DNA of 64,000 nucleotides from Prauserella endophytica (lineage in GTDB: Bacteria > Actinomycetota > Actinomycetes > Mycobacteriales > Pseudonocardiaceae): contig NZ_SWMS01000010.1 of assembly GCF_005146945.1 (NCBI RefSeq), forward strand, positions 124,001 to 188,000, in the 5' to 3' direction. Positions 43,780 to 50,885 of the stretch are shown piece after piece. The translations under genes were made by a program, and so were the position numbers. Below the pieces are notes generated by a model. It was not told the DNA's origin, made no database searches, and was given only the letters and a program-made list of their open reading frames with translations. Numbering within the stretch: the stretch's first letter is position 1; every line of letters begins with the position of its first letter.

Positions 43780-45069
43780 TCACGAGCTCATCTGCTGCCG
43801 CGGGCTGGTTTCGAAATCCGCCAGGGCGCCGAAATTGTGGCCCATGCGGTCACGCTTCGTCCGGAGGTAGCGCAGGTTCTGCGGGGTCTCGACGGTCTGG
43901 AGTGCGACGCGTCCCACGATCTCGAGCGCGTGGTCGTCGAGAGCGCTGTACTTTGCCGGGTTGTTGGTGATGAGCCGGAGCCTGCAGATCCCCAGGTGCC
44001 TCAGGATCTGAGCCCCGGCACCGTAGGAGCGGGAGTCCACGGGCAGCCCCTGGGCGACATTGGCGTCGACGGTGTCGAGGCCGGACTCCTGCAGGGCGTA
44101 GGCACGGATCTTGCGGGCCAGTCCGATTCCGCGCCCCTCGTGGCCGCGGAGGTAGACGATCGCGCCGCAGCCCTCATCGGTCACCGCGCGCATCGCCTGC
44201 TCGAGCTGGGCGCCGCAGTCGCAGCGCACCGAGCCGAGAATGTCGCCCGTGAGGCACTCGCTGTGCACGCGGACCAGAGCGCCCCGTTCGGTGTGCCCCG
44301 CGGACGCCACGTCGCCCATGACGAGGGCGAGGTGTTCTGCGCCGTCCAGCCGTGACCGGTACGCGATGGCGCGGAAGTCGCCGAAGACGGTCGGCATCGC
44401 CGAGGACGCGACCGGCTCGACGAGCTGCTCCGTGGCGCGCCGGTGACGGACGAGGTCGGCGATGGCGAGGACCGGCAGGTCGTGTTCGGCGGCGAAGGCC
44501 GTCAGTGCCGCGCCGCGCAGCATTTCGCCATCGGGACCGATCAGCTCGCTGATGACGCCGACCGGTTCGCGACCGGCGAGCCGCAGCAGATCGACAGCGG
44601 CTTCGGTGTGCCCGGCGCGCACGAGTACGCCGCCGTCGCGCGCCCGCAACGGGAAGACGTGGCCGGGACGGCGGAGCTGCCCGGCCGTCGTCCGCGGATC
44701 GGCCAGCGCCCGGCAGGTCCGGGCACGTTCGGTCGCGGAAACCCCCGTGCCGGTGTCCCGCTGGTCGACGGTCACGGTGAAGGCGGTGGAGTGCGCGTCC
44801 TGGTTGTCCACGACCATCGCCGGAAGCTCGAGCGCGTCGGCACGGTCCGCGGTCATCGGTGTGCACACGATTCCGGTGGTGTGCGCGACGAGGAAGGTCA
44901 TCTGCTCGGCGGTGACGCTGTCCGCGGGCAGGACAAGGTCGCCCTCGTCCTCCCGGTCGTGGTCGTCGACGACCACGACCATACGTCCCTCGGCCAGCGC
45001 CCGCACGGCGGCGCCCACACTCCGGGCCGGGTATGTCGCCGGGCCTGCGGCGCCTGACGTGGTGGTCAT
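43780..45069 (-). CDS. ribBA: Bifunctional 3,4-dihydroxy-2-butanone-4-phosphate synthase / GTP cyclohydrolase II
   Basis: This 429-residue fusion has an N-terminal RibB domain with the acidic metal loop DDHDREDEGDLVLPAD and HTEAAVDLLRLAG. The C-terminal RibA domain has zinc cysteines in HSECLTGDILGSVRCDCG and the YLRGHEGRGIGL loop. It makes both precursors of riboflavin. ATG 45069 is chosen because AGGAGG lies six bases upstream. It stands alone, without ribC, ribH or ribD, next to an FMN-dependent monooxygenase cluster, so it is probably an accessory copy boosting flavin supply. The upstream inverted repeat at 45116-45131 may control it. Confidence 0.93.
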   Translation of the reverse strand: MTTTSGAAGPATYPARSVGAAVRALAEGRMVVVVDDHDREDEGDLVLPADSVTAEQMTFLVAHTTGIVCTPMTADRADALELPAMVVDNQDAHSTAFTVTVDQRDTGTGVSATERARTCRALADPRTTAGQLRRPGHVFPLRARDGGVLVRAGHTEAAVDLLRLAGREPVGVISELIGPDGEMLRGAALTAFAAEHDLPVLAIADLVRHRRATEQLVEPVASSAMPTVFGDFRAIAYRSRLDGAEHLALVMGDVASAGHTERGALVRVHSECLTGDILGSVRCDCGAQLEQAMRAVTDEGCGAIVYLRGHEGRGIGLARKIRAYALQESGLDTVDANVAQGLPVDSRSYGAGAQILRHLGICRLRLITNNPAKYSALDDHALEIVGRVALQTVETPQNLRYLRTKRDRMGHNFGALADFETSPRQQMSS

Positions 45070-45115
45070 GGTGAACCTCCTGGGTCTCGAAGCATCGGCC
45101 CACACATGGACAAAT

Positions 45116-45131
45116 GTTAGTTTAGATTAAC
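45116..45131. promoter_or_regulatory. Candidate operator upstream of ribBA
   Basis: GTTAGTTTAGATTAAC is an AT-rich imperfect inverted repeat (GTTA/TAAC ends) in a GC-rich background, about 47 bp before the ribBA start. Its sequence differs from the TetR-type sites further right. It could bind a MarR- or LysR-type regulator. Confidence 0.35.
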
Positions 45132-45144
45132 GTCCCGGTCGTCG

Positions 45145-45174
45145 TTGACCAGGAACCGTGCTGCGCTATACGTT
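45145..45174 (+). promoter_or_regulatory. Promoter of the acyl-CoA ligase gene
   Basis: A -35 element TTGACC at 45145-45150 and a -10 element TACGTT at 45169-45174, 18 bp apart, run into the operator at 45172. The same arrangement occurs before the monooxygenase gene at 50825-50853, with extensive identity between the two. Confidence 0.6.
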
Positions 45175-45187
45175 ATCGGCCAATAAC
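45172..45187. promoter_or_regulatory. TetR-type operator, site 1 (acyl-CoA ligase)
   Basis: GTTATCGGCCAATAAC is symmetric at 14 of 16 positions and overlaps the -10 region, so binding would block transcription. Related sites occur at 49976, 50787 and 50851. Confidence 0.65.
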
Positions 45188-45207
45188 ATTCTAGGGAAGG
45201 GGCCGAC

Positions 45208-45312
45208 ATGGACTTCATCCTCACGATCCGGGGCCACCGCGACCCGGAGCAGTGTGCTGCCGTAGAGCCGCCGACCCCCGCCGGCGCTCCGGCCGGGGGT
45301 GACGTGCGATGA
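45208..45312 (+). CDS. 34-codon leader ORF copied from the monooxygenase start
   Basis: ATG 45208 begins MDFILTIRGHRD. The first five residues, ribosome-binding site and promoter match those of the monooxygenase gene at 50886 (MDFILMSEG). The rest is unrelated and Pro/Ala-rich. Its TGA overlaps the ATG of the acyl-CoA ligase (ATGA), so it could couple translation. I read it as the scar of a duplicated promoter and 5' end that now drives the ligase. Whether the peptide has a function is unknown. Confidence 0.5.
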   Translation: MDFILTIRGHRDPEQCAAVEPPTPAGAPAGGDVR

Positions 45313-46874
45313 GCCACGACCCGGCCTCGGTATCCTTCGAGCCGTTGACCCCGGTGTCCTTCTTGGACCGCGCCGCGGCAGCGCACGGGGATCGGGTCGC
45401 GGTGGTCGATGGACGTTCCCGGTGGACGTACGCGGAGTTGCGTGACCGTTGTCAGCGTCTGGCGGGAGGGTTGGCGCCGGTGGCCGACGGGCACCCGGTG
45501 GCGGTGCTCGCGCCGAACACGCACGAGTCGCTGGAGGCACATTTCGGGGTGCCGTGGGCGGGCGTGCCGCTGGTCGCGGTCAACACCCGGCTGGCGGTGG
45601 GCGAGGTCGCCTACATCCTCGAGCACTCCCAGGCCGCCGTGCTGATCCACGACCCGTCGTTCGACGCGCTGGTGGACGAGGTCCTCGGCCGGCTGGACGC
45701 CCCGCCGCACCGGATCCGCCTGGGGCGGGAGTACGAGGACCTCCTCGCCGCGGCGGAGCCGCTGCACCTGACACCGGCGGACGAGCGGTCGTTGCTGTCG
45801 GTCAATTACACCTCGGGGACCACGGGCCGTCCGAAGGGCGTCATGTACCACCACCGGGGCGCGTACCTGCAAGCATTGGCCATGGTGGGCCACGCGGGGC
45901 TGACGCCGTCGAGCGTGCACCTGTGGACCCTGCCGATGTTCCACTGCAACGGGTGGACGTTCCCGTGGGCGGTGACCGCGGCGGCCGCGACGCACCTCTG
46001 CCTGGCCAAAGTGGATCCGGCCGAGATCTGGCGCCTGCTCCGGGACGAGGGTGTCACGCACCTCAACGGGGCGCCGACGGTGCTGTCGATGATCGCCTAC
46101 GCCCGTGAGGCCGCGCCGCTGGACCGCACGGTGCGGATCGCCACCGGCGGGGCGCCCCCGTCGCCGGCGATCCTGCGGCGGATGGCGGAACTGGGGTTCG
46201 AGGTCACGCACCTCTACGGGCTGACCGAGACCTACGGCCCGGCGATGCTGTGCGACTGGCGTCCGGAGTGGAACGACCGCGACGCCGACGCGCGGGCACG
46301 ACTCAAGGCGCGCCAGGGCGTCGGGAACATGATCGCGTGCGTGCCGCGGGTGATCGCCGACGACGGCACGGACGTCCCCGCGGACGGCGTCACCACGGGG
46401 CAGATCGCGTTGCGCGGCAACAACCTCATGCTCGGTTACCTCGACGACCCGGAGGCCACCCTGGCCGCGGTGCCGGACGGGTGGTTCCGCACCGGCGACA
46501 TCGGCGTCGTGCATCCGGACGGGTACGTGGAGCTTCGGGACCGCTCCAAGGACGTGATCATCTCGGGCGGGGAGAACATCGCCTCGGTCGAGGTGGAGCA
46601 GACGATCATGGATCACCCGGCGGTGCTGGAGGTGGCCGTGATCGCGGTGCCGGACGAGCGCTGGGGTGAGGTCCCGGCCGCCTACGTGACGCTGCGGGAC
46701 GGCGCCACGGCGACCGAAGCGGAGATCATCGAGCACGTGCGGGGCAGGCTGGCGCGGTTCAAGGCGCCGAAGAAGGTCACGTTCACCGAGTTGCCGAAGA
46801 CCTCCACCGGGAAGATCCAAAAGTTCGTGCTGCGGGACGAGGCCTGGGCCGGGAACGAGATCCGCATCCGGTGA
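45309..46874 (+). CDS. Acyl-CoA synthetase (AMP-forming)
   Basis: This 521-residue ligase has a full set of motifs: P-loop YTSGTTGRPKGV, HLYGLTETYGP, GWFRTGDIG, the hinge RDRSKDVIISGGENI and the C-terminal catalytic lysine region TSTGKIQKFVL. The sequence resembles medium-chain or alkyl-acid CoA ligases (AlkK/DmdB-like). It activates a carboxylic acid to its CoA thioester. Expression is from a promoter/operator copy shared with the monooxygenase gene, so it belongs to the same TetR regulon although it lies 5 kb away. Confidence 0.92.
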   Translation: MSHDPASVSFEPLTPVSFLDRAAAAHGDRVAVVDGRSRWTYAELRDRCQRLAGGLAPVADGHPVAVLAPNTHESLEAHFGVPWAGVPLVAVNTRLAVGEVAYILEHSQAAVLIHDPSFDALVDEVLGRLDAPPHRIRLGREYEDLLAAAEPLHLTPADERSLLSVNYTSGTTGRPKGVMYHHRGAYLQALAMVGHAGLTPSSVHLWTLPMFHCNGWTFPWAVTAAAATHLCLAKVDPAEIWRLLRDEGVTHLNGAPTVLSMIAYAREAAPLDRTVRIATGGAPPSPAILRRMAELGFEVTHLYGLTETYGPAMLCDWRPEWNDRDADARARLKARQGVGNMIACVPRVIADDGTDVPADGVTTGQIALRGNNLMLGYLDDPEATLAAVPDGWFRTGDIGVVHPDGYVELRDRSKDVIISGGENIASVEVEQTIMDHPAVLEVAVIAVPDERWGEVPAAYVTLRDGATATEAEIIEHVRGRLARFKAPKKVTFTELPKTSTGKIQKFVLRDEAWAGNEIRIR

Positions 46875-46918
46875 ACGACGTGCACGGACCGGTGACCGGG
46901 AGCGCCCCGGTCATCGGT

Positions 46919-47221
46919 TCAGCCGCGTTGCGCGTCCCCGTCGTGCGTGCGCTGGAGGTCGCTGGCGAAGCAGCCGAGCATCTCGGCGAACCGGTCACGC
47001 GATTCCGGCGTCCAGCCGGCCAGGGCTTCGGTGATTCGAGCGGCCCCGCGCCGGCGTTCGGCGTCCCGTGCCCGGTGGCCAGCGATGGCCACCGCGAGCA
47101 GGCTGGCGCGACCGTCCCCGGGATCGGCGCGGCGTTCGACGAGCCCGGACCGGACCAGGTTGGCAACCTGCCTGCTGCCTGTCGACGGGTTCACGCCCAT
47201 CGCCGCGGCGATCTCTCCCGA
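46919..47221 (-). pseudogene. N-terminally truncated MarR family regulator fragment
   Basis: The frame reads HRSGEIAAAMGVNPSTGSRQVANLVRSGLVERRADPGDGRASLLAVA and ends at a stop at 46919. These are the recognition helix, wing and C-terminal helices of MarR. The N-terminal dimerisation helices are missing. Upstream in the same frame the sequence (AVRNVLLPTVIRSHVP) belongs instead to an MFS transporter, so two gene fragments are joined near 47220. Confidence 0.65.
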
Positions 47222-47654
47222 GCGGTGCGGGCCGGGCACGTGGCTGCGGATCACTGTGGGCAGCAGGACGTTGCGCACCGCGATCGTCGCCGAGCGAAAA
47301 CGGCACCGGCGAACAGGAACGCGATCGACGGAAGCGATCGGATCACCGTGCCGGTCGCCAGCACCACGAGGGCGGCCACGAGGAGACGGGCGGTGCCGAC
47401 CCGGTTCTAGACGCGCCCGACGAAAGGTGAAGTGGCCGCGAGCACCCGCAGCGGCAGAGTGCTCAGCACGCCACCCGCGGACGCGGCCGGCCCGGTGTCC
47501 TGCTCGATGGCCGGCAGCAGCGTGCCCACACCGTCAAGGTCGCGTGCAGGTTCTCCGCCACCAGGATCGCCATCACGAGGCCGGCGGAAAGCCGAGGCGG
47601 GACAACCGTTTCGGCCGCGGCGCGCTCGGCGTGTGAGGTCCTCGAGCCGGTCAC
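47222..47654 (-). pseudogene. CynX/NimT-type MFS transporter fragment with frameshifts and a nonsense codon
   Basis: GTG 47654 overlaps the stop of the preceding GntR fragment. Pieces in successive frames read LSAGLVMAILVAENLHATLTV, then VGTLLPAIEQDTGPAASAGG and LSTLPLRVLAATSPFVGRV, a TAG at 47407-47409, then LLVAALVVLATGTVIRSLPS and finally AVRNVLLPTVIR. Together they match the first three to four helices of cyanate/nitroimidazole-type MFS transporters. There are at least two frameshifts and one stop. The rest of the gene is replaced by a MarR fragment. Confidence 0.65.
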
Positions 47655-47790
47655 CGCCCTCGCTCCGTCCCGGTCTCGGTGAGCTTCACGATCTCGCTGG
47701 CGTGGTGGCGCGCGCCGACCTCGTCCCGGGCGGCGATCGCCTCGACCAGGCGCCGGTGCGGCAGGGCGCGTTCGGTGGCTGTCTCGGTGG
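47651..47790 (-). pseudogene. GntR regulator C-terminal (FCD domain) fragment
   Basis: The sequence ERALPHRRLVEAIAARDEVGARHHASEIVKLTETG, followed by a stop at 47651-47653, matches the last helices of a GntR/FadR-type FCD domain. No helix-turn-helix precedes it. Together with the next fragment it looks like the end of a former regulator-transporter operon. Confidence 0.5.
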
Positions 47791-47864
47791 GCCAGAGTAG
47801 TGGCCGGCACCCGTGATCTCCTGCCCCGCGGGTGCTCGGGCTGGAGATCACGGGCGGCGACGGT

Positions 47865-49163
47865 TCAGCGAGGCAGCGGTTTCGACGCGGTCTTCGGCAG
47901 CCGTGCGACGGTGATCACGCCGATCAGCGTCACGGCGAGGATCCAGTAGACGGGACTGGTCCGGCTCCCGGTGGCGGCCACGAGCGAGGCGGCGACGAGT
48001 GGCGTGACACCCCCGATGATCACCCCGAGGTTGTAGCCGATCGCGATGCCCGAGTAACGCACGTTCGCCGGGAACAGCTCGGTGGCCAGCGGCCACGCGG
48101 GCACCTGCGCCCACCCGGTGAAGAACATGAAGACCAGGTAGACGGCCCCGACGACCCAGAGGCTGGTCGCCGCGATGAGCACTGCGAAGATCGGCCAGGC
48201 GAGGACGGCGAAGGCGACGTAGGACGCCAGGAGGACGGGCTTGCGGTCGTAGCGGTCCGTCAGCTTGCCCACCCAAGGGTAGGTCAAGGTCGCCAGTGCG
48301 ATGCACGACGCCGAGGTCCAGACGACGCCCGTGGCGGAGAATCCCTCCTGCTGCAGGAAGATCGCGAAGTAGGCCACGCCGAAGTAGCCGGTGCCGTTGA
48401 ACGCGATGGCCAGGCCCGCCACACGGGCGACCGACAGCGGGTGGCTGCGCAGGGCGGCCAGCAGCGGGCTGCGGACGATCGCGGCCTTCTCCTTCAGTTC
48501 CCGGAACTGCGGCGACTCTTCGACCCGCAGGCGAGCCCACAGGCACACCACCGTGAGGACCAGCGAGAGGAGGAACGGGATCCGCCAGCCCCACGTGGAC
48601 ATCTGGTCGGCGGGAACCAGCAGCCGGACCAGCCCCACGACGGCGGCAGCCACCGCGAACCCGAGCGTGGAGCCGATCGAGATCGTCGAGCCGTAGAACC
48701 CCCGCCTGCCCGGCGGTGCCAGTTCGGCGATGTAGGTCGCCGCGCCGCCGATCTCACCCCCGGCGGCGAGCCCCTGAGCCAGTCGCGCGACGATGATCGC
48801 GATGGTCGCGGCGACTCCGATGTGCCCGTAGGTGGGGAGCAGGCCGATCACGCCGGACGCCACACCCATGGACACGATCGTCGCGACGAGGGCTGTCCGG
48901 CGGCCCCGGCGGTCGCCGAGCCGGCTGAACACCCAGCCGCCGAGCGGGCGGACGATGTAGGACGAGGCGAACACCGCGAGTGCGGACAAGGTCGAGATCG
49001 TCGGGTTGTCGCTGGGGAAGAACAACGGTCCGATGGTGAGCGCCAGGAACCCGTAGACGCTGAAGTCGTAGTACTCGATGAGCGTTCCGACACCGCCGGC
49101 GAGCGATGCCCGCCGGGCAGACCTCGAACTGATCGTCGCGTCGGTGTTTCGAGCAGTCGTCAT
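47865..49163 (-). CDS. MFS transporter of the metabolite:H+ symporter (MHS) family
   Basis: This 432-residue, 12-helix permease has the MHS signature regions: GTLIEYYDFSVYGFLAL in helix 1, GRLGDRRGRRTALV-type loop 2-3 (SRLGDRRGRRTAL), GLAAGGEIGGAATYIAELAPPGRRG and the loop 8-9 KLTDRYDRKPVL. MHS members take up organic acids, betaines or aromatic acids with protons. AGGAGA precedes ATG 49163. In this cluster it is the likely importer of the pathway substrate. The TetR gene starts about 0.8 kb upstream on the same strand. Confidence 0.92.
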   Translation of the reverse strand: MTTARNTDATISSRSARRASLAGGVGTLIEYYDFSVYGFLALTIGPLFFPSDNPTISTLSALAVFASSYIVRPLGGWVFSRLGDRRGRRTALVATIVSMGVASGVIGLLPTYGHIGVAATIAIIVARLAQGLAAGGEIGGAATYIAELAPPGRRGFYGSTISIGSTLGFAVAAAVVGLVRLLVPADQMSTWGWRIPFLLSLVLTVVCLWARLRVEESPQFRELKEKAAIVRSPLLAALRSHPLSVARVAGLAIAFNGTGYFGVAYFAIFLQQEGFSATGVVWTSASCIALATLTYPWVGKLTDRYDRKPVLLASYVAFAVLAWPIFAVLIAATSLWVVGAVYLVFMFFTGWAQVPAWPLATELFPANVRYSGIAIGYNLGVIIGGVTPLVAASLVAATGSRTSPVYWILAVTLIGVITVARLPKTASKPLPR

Positions 49164-49359
49164 TGACTCTCCTAGTCACAACAGAGCGAAGTCGTGATCG
49201 GCGGTAGGGCAACGGGCAGCGATCACGCGGAAGGTTCGGCGTCACTGACGCCGGCGCATCCACTGACTCTGAACTGCCGTGCCCGGACACGCAATGCGCT
49301 GAGATGACTGGACTTTTGCGAATCTCACAAGAATGGGCCCGGAACGGGCATGGCCCGTC

Positions 49360-49962
49360 TCAGACGGTGTCCGGCGGAACGAGCAACGCGTTTATGGCGG
49401 CGGTGCGGATCGTCTTCCCGACGCTCTCGGGATCGAGGCCGCTGTTGAACTGCGGGACCGAGTTGATCATCGAGAAGACGGCGTGGGTCAGGACGCGGTT
49501 CTGGGCGTCCGACAGGTCGGGCCGGAGCCGCTCCACCAGCGCGCTCCACTCCTCGGCGTAGAGGCGCATCAGGCGGCGCATTCGGTGTCGTTCGTCTTCG
49601 GGCACGTTGTGTTCGTTCTTCAGGAACACCAATGTGGACGGAACGTTCCGCAGACTGCGGGTGACGTGGTAGTCGATCATGGCTTCGAGCGCCTCGCGCG
49701 GGTCCTTGACCGCGGCCGCCGTCTCGCGCGCGTTCGCCAGCAGGTCGTTGAGGGGATCCTCGAGCACCGCGATGAGCAACGCCTGCTTGCTCGGGAAATG
49801 CCGGTAGAGCGCCGGCCCGGTCACCCCGGCGCGCGCGCCGATCATCTCGGTGGTCACCGCGTCGAAGGCGCGCTCGTGGAATAACTCGCCGGCGACTTTG
49901 ATCAGCGTCTCCCGCCGGGACGATCGCGGCGATGCGGGCCGAGGAGATCGTGCGCTCGTCAT
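49360..49962 (-). CDS. TetR family transcriptional regulator
   Basis: This 200-residue repressor has an N-terminal helix-turn-helix (RRETLIKVAGELFHERAFDAVTTEMIGARAGVTGPALYRHFPSKQALL) and a C-terminal ligand domain with aromatic residues. Length is typical. A palindrome-like site (49976-49991) lies 14 bp before its ATG, and better copies precede the creatininase, monooxygenase and ligase genes. It is therefore the best candidate for the regulator of the cluster, autoregulated and probably released by a pathway substrate or CoA ester. Confidence 0.92.
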   Translation of the reverse strand: MTSARSPRPASPRSSRRETLIKVAGELFHERAFDAVTTEMIGARAGVTGPALYRHFPSKQALLIAVLEDPLNDLLANARETAAAVKDPREALEAMIDYHVTRSLRNVPSTLVFLKNEHNVPEDERHRMRRLMRLYAEEWSALVERLRPDLSDAQNRVLTHAVFSMINSVPQFNSGLDPESVGKTIRTAAINALLVPPDTV

Positions 49963-49971
49963 GGGCGCAGT

Positions 49972-50751
49972 CTAGGTGAGAGGCCGATAACGTGTTGTGG
50001 CGTGTTCAACCAGCAGGTCGGCGACCGCGTTCAGGCACTCGAAGCCCAGCTCGGGGGACATGCCGTCCGGGTTTCCGAGCACGCCGTTGGGGGCGACCGC
50101 CGCGACGCCGTTGGTGAACACCCGAGCCAGGAGCTGGACGGTCATGGGCCCCGGGAAGCCGGCGGCGGCCCGCTCGCTGCGGACGGCGTCCGGCCGGACG
50201 GCCAGCATGATCGACGTTTCGGCGATGTCGGCGTGGCCCCCGACGTGGCCGGCGAGGCCGGCGACCCGGTGAGCGGCGTCTCGCCACGCGGCGAGGACCG
50301 CCGCTGAGTCCGCGAAGGCGATGACCTCCACGCCGGCGGGCAACCGCGCGGCGAGCTTCGGCTCGATGCCGGCGAGCAACGGGTAGTTGCCGATGTGGGC
50401 CGAGAAGATGAGCACCCGGCGGAAGCCGTGCCCGGCGAGGCTCGTGCAGCAGTCGAGGCACACCGCTTCGAGTGTTTCGGCCCTCAGTGAAAGCGTGCCG
50501 GCGAAGCCGAGGTGGTGCGACGAGCAGCCGATCCGGATCGTCGGCGCCACGAGCGCGTCGCCGAGCCGCTCGGCGACCAGCACACCCAGCCGGTCGGCGT
50601 GGTCGCTGTCCACTGACAGCGGGAGATGCGCGCCGTGCTGCTCGGTGGCGCCGAGAGGCAAGACGGCCGTGCGCATGCCGTTCGCGATGGCGTCGGCGAT
50701 GTCGGGCGAGGTCAGGTGCTCGATCCGCAGCTCGCTCACGGGCGACCGCAC
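49972..50751 (-). CDS. Creatininase family amidohydrolase
   Basis: This protein of about 259 residues has metal-ligand motifs LPLGATEQHGAHLPLSVDSD (E37, H39, D48), FSAHIGNY in place of the usual NGHGGN, and GGHADIAETS with the conserved Glu. Creatininase relatives hydrolyse cyclic amides and related rings. In a cluster with a monooxygenase, lactam or lactone-like ring opening is possible but not shown. The GTG at 50751 directly abuts a GGAGGAG box; GTG 50739 with nine-base spacing is an equally good start. It is transcribed away from the monooxygenase gene, behind operator site 3. Confidence 0.87.
   Translation of the reverse strand: MRSPVSELRIEHLTSPDIADAIANGMRTAVLPLGATEQHGAHLPLSVDSDHADRLGVLVAERLGDALVAPTIRIGCSSHHLGFAGTLSLRAETLEAVCLDCCTSLAGHGFRRVLIFSAHIGNYPLLAGIEPKLAARLPAGVEVIAFADSAAVLAAWRDAAHRVAGLAGHVGGHADIAETSIMLAVRPDAVRSERAAAGFPGPMTVQLLARVFTNGVAAVAPNGVLGNPDGMSPELGFECLNAVADLLVEHATTRYRPLT
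49976..49991. promoter_or_regulatory. TetR-type operator, site 2 (tetR itself)
   Basis: GTGAGAGGCCGATAAC matches the inverted consensus GTTATyGGCCrATAAC at 13 of 16 positions, with a perfect right half. It is 14 bp upstream of the tetR ATG and inside the 3' end of the creatininase gene. Confidence 0.5.
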
Positions 50752-50786
50752 CTCCTCCGGTGCCCGCTCGGCCGCCGCCAGGCAAA

Positions 50787-50802
50787 GTTACTGACGAATA
50801 AC
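50787..50802. promoter_or_regulatory. TetR-type operator, site 3 (creatininase gene)
   Basis: GTTACTGACGAATAAC has GTTA/TAAC ends and matches site 1 at 12 of 16 positions. It is located 36 bp before the creatininase start and 49 bp from site 4, so both divergent promoters carry a site. Confidence 0.5.
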
Positions 50803-50824
50803 ACAACTTCCTCCCTCTCGAGTC

Positions 50825-50853
50825 TTGACCAGGACGAATCCGCGCCCTACGTT
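50825..50853 (+). promoter_or_regulatory. Promoter of the monooxygenase operon
   Basis: A -35 element TTGACC (50825-50830) and a -10 element TACGTT (50848-50853) with 17-bp spacing. The -10 overlaps operator site 4, and a GGAAGGGG ribosome-binding site precedes ATG 50886. Confidence 0.65.
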
Positions 50854-50866
50854 ATCGGCTAATAAC
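50851..50866. promoter_or_regulatory. TetR-type operator, site 4 (monooxygenase operon)
   Basis: GTTATCGGCTAATAAC differs from site 1 at one base. It overlaps the -10 element of the monooxygenase promoter, so a bound repressor would exclude RNA polymerase. Confidence 0.65.
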
Positions 50867-50885
50867 ATTCGATGGAAGGGGCGGC

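Noticed and set aside
43780-44355. Reading the secreted protein gene as a 285-residue product running to 44355
   Set aside because: After about residue 94 the frame is antisense to the well-conserved RibA domain and shows no secreted-protein pattern.
45070-45207. FMN riboswitch (RFN element) before ribBA
   Set aside because: I could not find the conserved RFN helices or loops; only an AT-rich inverted repeat is visible.
46875-47430. Plus-strand frames between the acyl-CoA ligase and the transporter gene
   Set aside because: They are antisense to recognisable MarR and MFS fragments and have no domain pattern.
47832-49166. A 444-residue plus-strand frame opposite the MHS transporter
   Set aside because: It is Arg/Asp/Glu/Gly-rich low-complexity sequence and the shadow of a transporter with clear helices and motifs.
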